Assembly (NCBI GenBank): GCA_026989655.1
Contig: JALSIX010000114.1
Coordinates: forward strand, 1 to 64,000
Origin: Caldilineaceae bacterium
GTDB taxonomy: Bacteria; Chloroflexota; Anaerolineae; Caldilineales; Caldilineaceae
Length of the DNA stretch: 64,000 nt
Direction of reading: 5' to 3'
Shown: positions 17,862-26,301 of the stretch, piece after piece
How the letters are laid out: each line of letters begins with the position of its first letter
Position numbering within the stretch: the stretch's first letter is position 1
Translations under genes and position numbers: made by a program
Notes under the pieces: generated by a model
Database searches by the model: none
What the model was told of the DNA's origin: nothing
The model's input: only the letters and a program-made list of their open reading frames with translations

Positions 17862-18254
17862 CTAGCCCTGGCGGGACCGCGTCCGGGTGCGCCAGAGCAC
17901 CACGACCACCAGGAACACCAGGCCCAGAAGCACCGCCCCCACGAGGACCATGCTGGGGCTGGTACGCCGGGGGACGCCCTCTGGGATCGCCGGTCCCTCC
18001 GCCGGGGTCTCCGCGACGGGCCCCTCCGCGGCCCCGGGGGCAGGTGGGGTCGGTTCCGTGCCCGAGGCCGGCGCCGGGGGGGCCGCAGGGGCAACCGTGG
18101 CCAGGGGCGAGGCAGGGGCCAGCGGAGAGAGTGGGGAGTCCTGGGCCTGGCTGGACACGGGAAGGGGGTTCAGGGTCCACGCCAGGAGAAAGGCCAGCCC
18201 CACCAGCAACAGGAGAGGCACAGGGCTCGGATGGCGCTTCAATGGTTGGATCAT
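17862..18254 (-). CDS. Small Pro/Ala-rich protein with two membrane segments
   Basis: The 130-residue protein has an N-terminal hydrophobic segment (11-30) that may be a signal or anchor, an Ala/Pro-rich spacer starting with DSPLSPLAPASPLAT, and a C-terminal membrane span (about 101-120) followed by Arg/Thr-rich residues. It shares overall design and the SPLSP motif with the downstream protein at 17151-17852, so they may be paralogues acting together. I chose the ATG at 18254 because the hydrophobic segment starts there and a promoter lies 70 nt upstream. Function unknown. Confidence 0.6.
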   Translation of the reverse strand: MIQPLKRHPSPVPLLLLVGLAFLLAWTLNPLPVSSQAQDSPLSPLAPASPLATVAPAAPPAPASGTEPTPPAPGAAEGPVAETPAEGPAIPEGVPRRTSPSMVLVGAVLLGLVFLVVVVLWRTRTRSRQG

Positions 18255-18323
18255 GGGTCTTCCTGGGAGGTTGGAGACATGGATTCGGACACGGCCGACC
18301 GGCCGTGGGCTGTACGGTCCACC

Positions 18324-18329
18324 ATTATA
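18324..18329 (-). promoter_or_regulatory. Extended -10 promoter for the operon starting at 18254
   Basis: On the minus strand the sequence reads CCTGGTATAATGG, a consensus -10 with the TGn extension. It overlaps the last codons of birA. The same TGGTATAATGG appears before the flavoprotein gene (23038-23043). No clear -35 is present in either. Confidence 0.65.
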
Positions 18330-19224
18330 CCAGGTGTTCGGGGACCTCCCAATCCACCCTGACCTCTCCCGCGTGGACCACCCATCGCTCGCCATCCGGG
18401 GCCAGCACCACCAACCCGCCCGAGAGCGTGGTGTCCACCGCACGCCCGCGGAGGGGAGGGCCCGGAGAGCCCTCCGACCACTCCACCTGGACCGGTCGGC
18501 CCAGGTGGATCAGGGCCGCATGCCATTCCCGATGGAGGGCCTGGGGATCGGGGCGGGTGGCCGGGGCCAGCAGGCGGCCGAGCTCGCGACACAGACGGAT
18601 GAACAGATCGGTGCGGTCCCCAGGCCCGGCGTCGCCCAGCATCAGGGCCAGGCTGGTAGGCGAGAGGCCGCCCGGACGAGGCGGGGGGAGCTCGTGGGGT
18701 TCCTGGTGGACGTTGAGGCCAATCCCCAGGACCGCGTGGCGGATCCTCTCGCCGTCTCCGGCAGACTCCACCAGGACGCCGGCCAGCTTGCGCCATGGCC
18801 GGTCAGGCCCCCGCCCCACCACGTCGTTGGGCCACTTCAACCCCAGGGCAGGTGCCAGCTCCGGATAGGCGCCCCGCAGCGTCCGGACCACGGCCAGCCC
18901 GCCGATCAGGGGAAGCTGTTCGGGGAGGGGGGGCAACAGGGATCCGGCCACGATGACGCTGAACAGGATGGCCCGCTCCCGAGGGGCTTCCCATCCCCGT
19001 CCCAGGCGCCCGCGGCCCGCGGTCTGCTCCTCGGCCACCACGGCCCAGCCGGCCCGGGTCCCGGGCTCCGCGGCAGAGGCGGCCAGGGCATGGGCCACAG
19101 ACATGGTGCTGGTCACCTGGCCATGGTAGCGCACCGTGTGGCCCACTGGGCAGCCACGCAGGGCCTGGCGGATACGTGCCAGGTGGAGAGGGCCGGAGCA
19201 AGGGGTGGGGGCAGAAGGGCTCAT
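18325..19224 (-). CDS. birA: Biotin--[acetyl-CoA-carboxylase] ligase (no repressor domain)
   Basis: The 299-residue protein has the biotinyl-AMP loop EEQTAGRGRLGRGWEAPRE, the STMSVAHAL substrate strand near residue 40, GLKWPNDVVG as the catalytic KWPND motif, KLAGVLVES and GIGLNVHQ. It activates biotin with ATP and attaches it to the carboxyl-carrier protein. The N-terminal winged helix of bifunctional BirA is absent, so it should be catalytic only; the short C-terminal cap is present (VDTTLSGGLVVL). It starts 4 nt after the sensor-kinase stop. Confidence 0.92.
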   Translation of the reverse strand: MSPSAPTPCSGPLHLARIRQALRGCPVGHTVRYHGQVTSTMSVAHALAASAAEPGTRAGWAVVAEEQTAGRGRLGRGWEAPRERAILFSVIVAGSLLPPLPEQLPLIGGLAVVRTLRGAYPELAPALGLKWPNDVVGRGPDRPWRKLAGVLVESAGDGERIRHAVLGIGLNVHQEPHELPPPRPGGLSPTSLALMLGDAGPGDRTDLFIRLCRELGRLLAPATRPDPQALHREWHAALIHLGRPVQVEWSEGSPGPPLRGRAVDTTLSGGLVVLAPDGERWVVHAGEVRVDWEVPEHLV

Positions 19225-19228
19225 GGGC

Positions 19229-21031
19229 TCAGCAGGCCACGGCCCGGTGGCGATAGGGCTGGGGCAGGCGGACGCGCAGGATGGTGCCCTGCCCTGGGTG
19301 GCTTTCCACGTCCACCTGGCCGCCCAGGGCCTTGGCCCGTTCGCGGATGCCCTCCAGGCCCAGGCCGGGAAGCAGGTTGGCATGGACCGGATCGAAGCCG
19401 GTGCCGTTGTCCACCACAGTGAGCAGGATGTGCTGGCTGTCGTCCTGGAGGCTCACCTGGACATGGGTGGCCTGGGCATGTCGGGCCGCGTTGACCACAC
19501 ACTCGTGGGCCATGAGGAGGAGCTGCTGTCGGAGCTCCAGGGGCCAACGGTTGAAACGGGGCGACACCTCCACCTCAAAGCGGACCGGCTGGTTCAGGGT
19601 CAGGGCCTGGAACTGTTTTCGCAGGGTACGCACGAACCGCTCCCGGCTCAGGTCACCGGGCAGGATGTCCAGGATCACCCGGCGCACCTGTTGCAGGGCA
19701 TCCAGCACCATGGGCTGCAGGTTCTGGAGATGCCGCTTCACCAGGGCCACCGATTCGGGCTCGTCCGGCAGCATGTCCGTGCACGCGCTCAGGCCGTAGG
19801 CCAACCCGAAGAGGCTCTGGCTCACCGTATCGTGGATGTCGGAGGCGATGCGGCTCCGCTCGGCCTCCACCGCGGTCTGGCGCGTGCGCCCGACGCACAG
19901 CCGCAGGCTGCCCAGGCTGATGCTCGCGTGCAGGGCGAGCTGCTCCAGCAGAGAGCGCTCCTCCGGGCTCAGGGGCTCGCGGCACGACAGATCCACCACC
20001 AGGATGCCCACCGGCTGGCCCCGCAGGAAGAGGGGCAACACCATGTAGCATTCGGCCAGGCCCAACATGGCGTCGATCTCCGGGTCGCCCGACGGGGACC
20101 GACCGTCGTCCACCACCACGGGCACCTGACGTCGCATGGCCTGGGCCAGGACGCCCTTCCCCCTGGCCCCCTGGGCCTCCCCCCCCAGGTCCATGGGGAG
20201 CTGGAGGGCGTGGCCGTTGTGGACCGCGCCGTCCCCCCCTCGGGCCAGCCAACCGGTCAGGGTGTCCGTCTCCATGTCGTAGAGGGCGGCCACCGCGCGC
20301 CGGAAGTCCAGGGTGTCCACCAACCCCTCCACCAGCCGCTCCAGGAGCTCCACCGGATCCGTGGCCGACTCCAGCCCCAGGGCCAGGCTGCGCAGGAGGT
20401 GTAGCTGATCGTGGGCCCGCTGGAGTTCCCGGTTGCTCTCGCTCAGGGCCCGGGTCACCGCGGCCAGCCGACGGGCCTGGGCCTGGGTCCGCCGCAACAG
20501 GGCCGACACGTAGCCCACCAACAGCCCCACCAACGTGACGCCCAGACCGTAGGTGACCAGCGCGGCCAAGTCGGGGACGCGGTCCCGATTGGCCGCCGCC
20601 CAGACACCGGCCCCTGCCAGGAGCAGCGCGTACAGGGTTGCGGTGACCGCGGCCCCCCGCAGCCGGAAGAAGAGGGCCGCGGCGAACACCGGCGAGAAGC
20701 TGTGGAGGATGTAGGGGCTCTGCTCCCCTCCGGTGAGGGCCAGGACCCCGGCCATGAACCCCAGGTCCACGCCCAGGAGCCAGGGACGCTGTCGGACCGC
20801 CCGGTCCAGCCACCGATGGCCCAGGCTCAGGACCAGGTTGATGCCCAGGGTCAACCCCAACAGGAGGAGATGGCTGGTACTGAAGTTCGGATGCAGCCGC
20901 AGGGCGAAGAGCTGAACCAGGGGCACGGCCAGGCTGGCCCACCGGTAGGCCAGAAGAAGCCGGACCAGAGCCCGGTAGGTGGTGGGATCGCCCACGTTGT
21001 CCGGCCGTGCCGCTGGTTCCTGTCCCCGCAT
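19229..21031 (-). CDS. NarL-class sensor histidine kinase with MASE-like membrane region and GAF domain
   Basis: The 600-residue protein has about six N-terminal membrane segments (20-190), a short coiled coil, a GAF domain (about 205-370) and a HisKA_3 module. The phosphoacceptor is in ERSRIASDIHDTVSQSLFGL. The ATPase domain has the N-box HECVVNAARHA, G1 DNGTGFD and GLGLEGIRERAKALGG. HisKA_3 kinases normally phosphorylate LuxR-type response regulators, but none is encoded in the window. It starts 3 nt after the rhodanese lipoprotein, so translation is probably coupled and the signal could relate to sulfur or redox state (inference). Confidence 0.88.
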   Translation of the reverse strand: MRGQEPAARPDNVGDPTTYRALVRLLLAYRWASLAVPLVQLFALRLHPNFSTSHLLLLGLTLGINLVLSLGHRWLDRAVRQRPWLLGVDLGFMAGVLALTGGEQSPYILHSFSPVFAAALFFRLRGAAVTATLYALLLAGAGVWAAANRDRVPDLAALVTYGLGVTLVGLLVGYVSALLRRTQAQARRLAAVTRALSESNRELQRAHDQLHLLRSLALGLESATDPVELLERLVEGLVDTLDFRRAVAALYDMETDTLTGWLARGGDGAVHNGHALQLPMDLGGEAQGARGKGVLAQAMRRQVPVVVDDGRSPSGDPEIDAMLGLAECYMVLPLFLRGQPVGILVVDLSCREPLSPEERSLLEQLALHASISLGSLRLCVGRTRQTAVEAERSRIASDIHDTVSQSLFGLAYGLSACTDMLPDEPESVALVKRHLQNLQPMVLDALQQVRRVILDILPGDLSRERFVRTLRKQFQALTLNQPVRFEVEVSPRFNRWPLELRQQLLLMAHECVVNAARHAQATHVQVSLQDDSQHILLTVVDNGTGFDPVHANLLPGLGLEGIRERAKALGGQVDVESHPGQGTILRVRLPQPYRHRAVAC

Positions 21032-21033
21032 GG

Positions 21034-21492
21034 CTAGGGCTCTGTGGAGTAACCGGCCCGGCTCCAGGCCAGAATGCCGCCGGCCATGTTGTGGACGTTG
21101 GTGAAGCCCTGTTGGCGCAGGAACTGCACCACCCGGGAGCTGCGGTTGCCGCTGCGGCACATGACCACCACGGTCTTGTCCCGGGGGATCTCATCCAGCC
21201 GCTGAGGCACACTGTTCATGGGCATGAGGATCACGCCGGGAATACGGCTCTCCTGGTACTCGTAGGGCTCCCGGACATCGATGATCACCACGTCTGGGCG
21301 TCCCCGAAGCTGGGCCACCGTGTGGACATCCAGGTCCACCGGGAGCTCCGCCTGGGTCGGGACCTCCTGGACGGCTGTGGGGGATGGAGCCTGCTCCGCG
21401 GTGGAAGCCGGGCCGGTGGATCCACAGCCCGCGATGCCCAGGGCGAACACCGTACACAGCAGGAAGCGGACAATGCGTTCGATACGATCCAT
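21034..21492 (-). CDS. Rhodanese-domain lipoprotein
   Basis: This 152-residue protein has a lipoprotein signal with lipobox GIAGC (Cys about residue 23), a Thr/Ala/Gln-rich linker and one rhodanese domain. The active loop is VVMCRSGNRSS, with the catalytic cysteine that forms a persulfide; VIIDVREPYEYQESRIPGVI and the terminal GFTNVHNMAGGILAW are family hallmarks. It should bind or transfer sulfane sulfur outside the cytoplasmic membrane. I chose the ATG at 21492 because the signal peptide starts there. It sits at the end of the sulfur block and directly before the sensor kinase. Confidence 0.9.
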   Translation of the reverse strand: MDRIERIVRFLLCTVFALGIAGCGSTGPASTAEQAPSPTAVQEVPTQAELPVDLDVHTVAQLRGRPDVVIIDVREPYEYQESRIPGVILMPMNSVPQRLDEIPRDKTVVVMCRSGNRSSRVVQFLRQQGFTNVHNMAGGILAWSRAGYSTEP

Positions 21493-21598
21493 GGTCTCTC
21501 TATCGAGTGGGTTCAACGTGCAGTCGGACAACGAAGCGCTCCCGAAAAAGATCCCCCAGGGGACGGGAGAGCGGACCGAGGCCGGGTACCCGGGGCCC

Positions 21599-22966
21599 TC
21601 ACCGGCCGCGCCCAGCCCGACGGGCCGCCTGGAACAGGACCTCCCCCAGGGTGGGATGGGATGGGAAGAGCCCGGCCAACCGGTGGACGGCCATCCCCTG
21701 CTCCAGGGCCACGGCCAGGGGCGTCAACAGCTCCGCGGCGTGGGGCCCCACGGCCAGCCCGCCCAGGACAACGCCGGAGTCCGGCCTGTAGACCAGTTTC
21801 ACGAACCCGTCCCCATGGGGCAGCAGATGGGCCCGCAGCCCCTCCGCCAGCGGCAGGGTGATGGAGGCCGCATCCGGCGAGTCGTCCACCCGCCCCACCT
21901 GGGCGATCTGGGGCTCGGTGTACACGGCTGCCACCACAGTCTCTGGGCGGAACGGAGGGACAGGGGCTCCGGCCGCGTGGCGGCCCGCGATCCAGCCCTG
22001 GTGCATGGCCCGGTTGGCCACCATGGGCATGCCCGTCGCATCGCCCACGAAGTAGAGGCTGGGGGCCACCGTGCTGCGGCCGTACTCGTCCAGACAGAGC
22101 CCGGATCGCCCGTCGGAGATCCCCGCGTTGGCCAGGTCCAGGTCGTCCAGATCCGGGATCCGGCCGATGGCCACGAAGGCCTGTTCCGCGTGGAGCTCCT
22201 GGCCGTCCATCAGGCGGACCACCACACCGCCGGGGCCGGGCTGGGCCGAGACGGCCCGCTGCCCCTCTACGGTGCGGACTCCCCGACGCACCAGCTCCTG
22301 TTTCAGGAACTCGCCGGCCTCGGGGGCGAAGGTGGGCAGCACGCCGAACTCGTCGATCACCCAGGTCACCTGAACCCCCAGGGCACTGAAGAGGTAGGCG
22401 AACTCGCTGCCCGTGACGCCAGCGCCCACAACGATGGTGCTCTGGGGAAGCCGCCTCATGTGGCGGGCGAACCGGGGGGCGAGGATCCGTTCCCCGTCGG
22501 GTCGCATCTCTGGCGGAAAGATGGGGATCGAGCCGGTGGCCACTATGATCGCATCCCCCTCCATCCGGGCCACCTCCTCCCCCTCCGGATCCAGCACCTG
22601 GATCTCCGTGGCCGAGACCAGGCTGGCCCGCCCCTGGACCAGGCACACGCCTGCGTTCGCCAGACGCCGGTGCTGGGCGGTGTTCCAGCTCTCGGCCACC
22701 CGCTGCAGGCGGGCCAACAGGCCCGGCGGGTCCACCACAGGGGGAGCCGCTACCTGGAACCCCAGGTCCGGGGCGCCATGGAAGAGGTCCGCGGCCTCGG
22801 CCGCGGTGAGCCAGACCTTGCTGGGCAGGAGGCTGTGCCAGCCTGCCCGTCCGCCGATGGGGGTCTGGTGGACCAGGGTGGTCCGAGCCCCGGCCAGGGC
22901 CGCGGCCAGGGCTGCCTGGATGCCGGCCGGCCCTCCGCCGATGACGATGACGTGGGGTGGGTTCAT
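21599..22966 (-). CDS. Lpd/mercuric-reductase-fold flavoprotein lacking the redox cysteine pair
   Basis: The 455-residue protein has FAD-binding GGGPAG (10-15), a second nucleotide site VVGAGVTGSEFAYLF, an FAD-contacting YFVGDATG and the dimer-interface SHPTLGEVLFQAA, which keeps the His-Pro...Glu pair. Disulfide reductases have CxxxxC in GGTC...GCxPSK; here that segment reads GGRAGWHSLLPSK, with Ala41 and Leu46 replacing the cysteines. It therefore cannot do dithiol-disulfide exchange like Lpd or MerA. It may be an NAD(P)H oxidoreductase of another kind, perhaps acting on a sulfur compound given its YeeE and rhodanese neighbours. It has its own extended -10 promoter. Confidence 0.85.
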   Translation of the reverse strand: MNPPHVIVIGGGPAGIQAALAAALAGARTTLVHQTPIGGRAGWHSLLPSKVWLTAAEAADLFHGAPDLGFQVAAPPVVDPPGLLARLQRVAESWNTAQHRRLANAGVCLVQGRASLVSATEIQVLDPEGEEVARMEGDAIIVATGSIPIFPPEMRPDGERILAPRFARHMRRLPQSTIVVGAGVTGSEFAYLFSALGVQVTWVIDEFGVLPTFAPEAGEFLKQELVRRGVRTVEGQRAVSAQPGPGGVVVRLMDGQELHAEQAFVAIGRIPDLDDLDLANAGISDGRSGLCLDEYGRSTVAPSLYFVGDATGMPMVANRAMHQGWIAGRHAAGAPVPPFRPETVVAAVYTEPQIAQVGRVDDSPDAASITLPLAEGLRAHLLPHGDGFVKLVYRPDSGVVLGGLAVGPHAAELLTPLAVALEQGMAVHRLAGLFPSHPTLGEVLFQAARRAGRGR

Positions 22967-23037
22967 CGGGTACTTCCTCGCATTCCGCGGTGGATGGACA
23001 TGGTGAACGGGCCCGGAGGGCTCTGCCCCCCCGGACC

Positions 23038-23043
23038 ATTATA
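23038..23043 (-). promoter_or_regulatory. Extended -10 promoter for the flavoprotein gene
   Basis: Minus strand TGGTATAATGG, a consensus -10 with TGn extension, lies 72 nt before the ATG at 22966. No -35 is evident. A GC-rich stretch that can fold lies between the promoter and the start. Confidence 0.6.
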
Positions 23044-23070
23044 CCATCCCCGGTCCTCCCAGGGAGAGGG

Positions 23071-23565
23071 TCACTGGCGGGCCATCGCGCTCTGGGCCTG
23101 GGGCGACCCGCCCCCGGGGGTGGTCTCTGCCCGAGAACGGAGATATCCGAACAGAAACGCGCCCAGGAACATGCCCCCGATGGCCAGGAGGATGGGGTAG
23201 TTGCCCACTCCCAGGCTCGCGTAGGCCGCGCCCGGGCAGATCCCCGAGAGGCCCCATCCCACTCCGAAGATGGCACCGCCCACCACCACATCCCGATCGA
23301 AGGGCATGAGCCGCCGCTGATAGGAGGTCTGGGTGAGAGGGGCCCGCCCCCCTCGGTAGCTGGCCCAGAAGAAGGCCACACCGCTGACCACCGCAGCGCC
23401 GCCCATGACGAAGAGCAGGCCCAGGTCGTCCAGTTGGAGGAAGTCCAACACCACCTCGGGCCGGACCATCCGGCTCAGCCCTAGGCCGAAGCCGAAGATC
23501 AGGCCGCCCAGGAAGATCACCGGCATGAAGAGCGGATGGCGACGGGTCATGGTCTGTGTGGTCAT
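23071..23565 (-). CDS. YeeE/YedE half-transporter, second subunit
   Basis: The 164-residue membrane protein has four to five spans and the conserved FGVGWGLSGICPGAAYASLG loop, whose cysteine is characteristic of the second half of split YeeE/YedE (TsuA-type) transporters. This family moves thiosulfate or other sulfur compounds into the cell through conserved cysteines. Its ATG overlaps the stop of the first subunit by 4 nt (ATGA), so the pair is translationally coupled and probably forms one transporter. Confidence 0.88.
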   Translation of the reverse strand: MTTQTMTRRHPLFMPVIFLGGLIFGFGLGLSRMVRPEVVLDFLQLDDLGLLFVMGGAAVVSGVAFFWASYRGGRAPLTQTSYQRRLMPFDRDVVVGGAIFGVGWGLSGICPGAAYASLGVGNYPILLAIGGMFLGAFLFGYLRSRAETTPGGGSPQAQSAMARQ

Positions 23566-24029
23566 GGTGTCACCCCCAGAGCTTCCACGATGTGTGCCGT
23601 GCCGATGGCGATGAGCACGAAGGTGGCCACGTTGACCAGGGAAGTGGTGGACAGGGAGCCCAGGCCACAGATCCCGTGGCCCGAGGTGCACCCCCGGCCC
23701 ATCCGGGTGCCGAAGCCCACCAGGATGCCGCCGAAGAGCAGCCGCCACCACTGGACCTGGGTCACCCAGATGCCCTGTTGGACCGTCACCGCGTAGACCG
23801 CGGCGCCGGCCACGATGCCCAGGGTGAAGACCAGGCGCCAGTCCCGGGAATCCACGTAGCGACGGAACTGGGCGTAGTCGCAGACGTAGGACAGGGTGGA
23901 CTCCAGGAAGGTGCTGGCTCCGGTGATGAGGCCCGTGGTCAGGTAGATGAGCGCGGTGGCCAGGCCCAGCAGGATGCCTCCGGCCAGGTAGGGCCACACG
24001 CCGTTGGGAAAGAACTCGGCAAAGGGCAT
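23562..24029 (-). CDS. YeeE/YedE half-transporter, first subunit
   Basis: The 155-residue membrane protein contains the hallmark GRGCTSGHGICGLG around residue 115, with the two conserved cysteines of the YeeE/YedE sulfur-transport family, and spans typical of the N-terminal half. It is followed with a 4-nt overlap by the second half. A near-ideal AAGGAGGTGA precedes the ATG. With the SulP permease, the MBL-rhodanese protein and the rhodanese lipoprotein, it points to uptake and oxidation or mobilisation of reduced sulfur compounds. Confidence 0.92.
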   Translation of the reverse strand: MPFAEFFPNGVWPYLAGGILLGLATALIYLTTGLITGASTFLESTLSYVCDYAQFRRYVDSRDWRLVFTLGIVAGAAVYAVTVQQGIWVTQVQWWRLLFGGILVGFGTRMGRGCTSGHGICGLGSLSTTSLVNVATFVLIAIGTAHIVEALGVTP

Positions 24030-24276
24030 GGTTCACCTCCTTTCGTGGCGAAGTTCTCGTGACAAAGGTCCCACCGCTGCAGTTCGGGTTCCCTCCGTGG
24101 TCGTCTGGACAGGTGCACGTCGGACCGATGTGGTTCGGCGGTCCATGTCAGGATGACGCCGGGCAGGCCAGGAGAGTAGGTCAACGGGACAACGGGCCGA
24201 GGCCCGGAAGCGCCCCCGGCCCCGGGAAGGGCCACAGCGCCCGAACCCCAGGCCGTAGGGCCGTCCCCGTCCTCGG

Positions 24277-26184
24277 CTAGGCTGCGGAGAGGCGGTCATG
24301 GGCCTGGCCGGGTCCGCGGACGGCCCGGCGGACGTCCAGGAGCGGGGGGTCCAGATGGGCCTCGCGGGCGGCCTCGGCCGGGCTGCGGGTGTCCCGGTCC
24401 TTGGGATCCACAAAGCCCAGGGCGATGAGGGCGTCGTGGGTGCTGAAGTGGAACCGCTCGGGGCCCAGGAGGTCCACAAAGCCCACGGCCACCAGGCGAT
24501 CCAACACCGGACCTTTCATCGCGGCCAGGTGGAGCTCCACCCCGGCTGCCTCCAGTTCGTGGTGGAGGGACTCCAGGGTCTCCAGCGCGCTGGCATCGAT
24601 GAAGTTGACCGCCGTCCCGATGAGGACCAGATAGCGGAGCTCGGGGTTGTCGGCCACCAGGGCCAACACCCTGTCCTCCAGATATTTGGTGTTGGCGAAG
24701 TAGAGGCTCTCGTCCACCCGGATGAGGAGGACCTGGGGCCAGGTCTGCACCCGATAGCGGAGCACGTTGCGGTACATCTCGCTCTTGCCGATCCGGCCCA
24801 CAATGGCCATGTGGGGCTTGCTGGTGCGCCAGATGTAGATGGCCAGGGAGGTGAGCACCCCCACCACGATGCCCATCTCCACGCTGATGGCCAGCACCGC
24901 CAGGAAGGTGACCGCCATGGCCATTCCATCTCCCTTGTTGTACTGCCAGATATGGCGGATGGCATGGCGGTCCACCAGGCCGGCCACCGCCACCAGGATG
25001 ATGGAGGCCAGGACGGCCTTGGGCAGGTAGTAGAACAGCGGAGTGAGCAGGAGGACCGTCAGCGCGATGAGGCCGGCCGTGATGATGGAGGCCAGGCCGG
25101 TGTTGGCGCCGGCCTCGAAGTTCACCACCGAGCGGCTGAAGCCACCGGTCACCGGGTAGCCGCCGGTCAAGGCCGCGCCCAGGTTGGCCACCCCCAGGGC
25201 CCGGAGCTCCTGGTCCGCATCCACTTTCTGGCGGCGCCGGCTGGCCAGGGACTTGGCCACCGAGATGCTCTCCATGTAGCCCACGAAGCTGATGGCCAGC
25301 GCGGTGGGCAGGAGCAGCTCCCACCAGGCCAGGTCGAACAGGGGCAGGGTCAGCCGAGGCAGGCCGGCAGGAACCTCCCCCACCACCGCGACACCGGCCC
25401 GCTGATCCAGGCGGAGGGTGGCCACCAACACCGTACCCGCCAACACCACCAGCAGGGGCGCCCCCTTGGCCAGAGGGATCCGCCAGCCCTGGGGCACCCC
25501 CAGACGATCCAGCCAACCAGGCACCCAACGCTTGAAGACCACCAGCACCGCCACACTGCCCAGGCCGATGGCCAGGGTGACGGGGTTGGACTCGCCCAGG
25601 TGCTGGGCCGTGTAGAGGACCTTCTGGTAGAAGTGCTCCAGGCGGGGCATGGAGATGCCCAACACGTGCTTCACCTGGCTGAAGCCGATGACGATGGCCG
25701 CAGCACCGGTGAAACCCACCAGGACCGGGTGGCTCAGGAAGTTCACCAGGAAGCCGAGACGCAACAGCCCCATGCCGGCCTGGAGGATGCCCACCAGGAG
25801 GGCCAGGGTCAGAGCCAGCCGGGTGTACAGGGCCACATCGCCCTCGGGCACCAGGGGCCCGACCCCCGCGGCCACCAGAAGGGAGACGATGGCCACCGGG
25901 CCCACGGCCAGGGTGCGGCTGCTGCCCAGCAGGCCGTAGAGGACCACCGGAACGATGCTCGCGTACAGGCCCACCTCGGGGGGCAGGCCGGCCAGCAGGG
26001 CGTAGGCCATGCTCTGGGGCACCAGCATGATGGCCACGATGATGCCGGCCATGAGATCGCCCGCCAAGTACTCGCCCCGGTAGTGGAGGAGCCAGTCCAG
26101 GAAGGGCAACAGCCGTTGAAGCCGGGATGAGGGCCGGAGATCCCCGGCCGGACCCAGGGGTGAAGCAACCATTGGTTTCGACAT
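24277..26184 (-). CDS. SulP-family anion permease with STAS domain
   Basis: The protein (about 635 residues) shows the SulP signature DLMAGIIVAIMLVPQSMAYALLAGLPP near residue 40, about twelve to fourteen membrane segments and a C-terminal STAS domain (about 440-560, with VNFIDASALETL). SulP/SLC26A proteins carry sulfate, bicarbonate or other anions; sulfur neighbours favour sulfate or a related oxyanion. I chose the ATG at 26184. A GTG at 26223 is also in frame but directly abuts a 28-nt perfect palindrome, making it a poor start; neither has a good ribosome-binding site. Confidence 0.88.
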   Translation of the reverse strand: MSKPMVASPLGPAGDLRPSSRLQRLLPFLDWLLHYRGEYLAGDLMAGIIVAIMLVPQSMAYALLAGLPPEVGLYASIVPVVLYGLLGSSRTLAVGPVAIVSLLVAAGVGPLVPEGDVALYTRLALTLALLVGILQAGMGLLRLGFLVNFLSHPVLVGFTGAAAIVIGFSQVKHVLGISMPRLEHFYQKVLYTAQHLGESNPVTLAIGLGSVAVLVVFKRWVPGWLDRLGVPQGWRIPLAKGAPLLVVLAGTVLVATLRLDQRAGVAVVGEVPAGLPRLTLPLFDLAWWELLLPTALAISFVGYMESISVAKSLASRRRQKVDADQELRALGVANLGAALTGGYPVTGGFSRSVVNFEAGANTGLASIITAGLIALTVLLLTPLFYYLPKAVLASIILVAVAGLVDRHAIRHIWQYNKGDGMAMAVTFLAVLAISVEMGIVVGVLTSLAIYIWRTSKPHMAIVGRIGKSEMYRNVLRYRVQTWPQVLLIRVDESLYFANTKYLEDRVLALVADNPELRYLVLIGTAVNFIDASALETLESLHHELEAAGVELHLAAMKGPVLDRLVAVGFVDLLGPERFHFSTHDALIALGFVDPKDRDTRSPAEAAREAHLDPPLLDVRRAVRGPGQAHDRLSAA

Positions 26185-26224
26185 GGATGGGTGGTAGGGC
26201 AGGGAACCGGTGCGACAAGACACA

Positions 26225-26252
26225 GGGGGCCTTGCCGGCCGGCAAGGCCCCC
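26225..26252 (-). terminator. 28-nt perfect palindrome between the MBL-rhodanese and SulP genes
   Basis: The two 14-nt halves are exact complements. It lies 49 nt after the stop of the MBL-rhodanese gene and 40 nt before the SulP ATG. On the minus strand it is followed by TGTGTCTTGT rather than a clean U-run, so it may be a partial terminator or RNA-processing hairpin that lowers expression of the downstream genes. A second small stem (26254-26259 with 26275-26280) flanks it. Confidence 0.55.
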
Positions 26253-26301
26253 TTCGGGAGGCCGACCGACAAGGCCCGAAACGGCCTGCTGGGGATGAGG
26301 A

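Noticed and set aside
24058-24073. CGTGAC-AAAG-GTCCCA upstream of the YeeE/YedE pair, a possible fourth Crp/Fnr-type site
   Set aside because: The half-sites are more degenerate, and 21 nt downstream on the minus strand there is no -10 but the ribosome-binding site itself. Kept out of the regulon unless binding is shown.
26185-26223. GTG start at 26223 for the SulP permease
   Set aside because: It abuts a 28-nt hairpin and has no ribosome-binding site. The ATG at 26184 gives a normal N-terminus, though it too lacks a clear ribosome-binding site.
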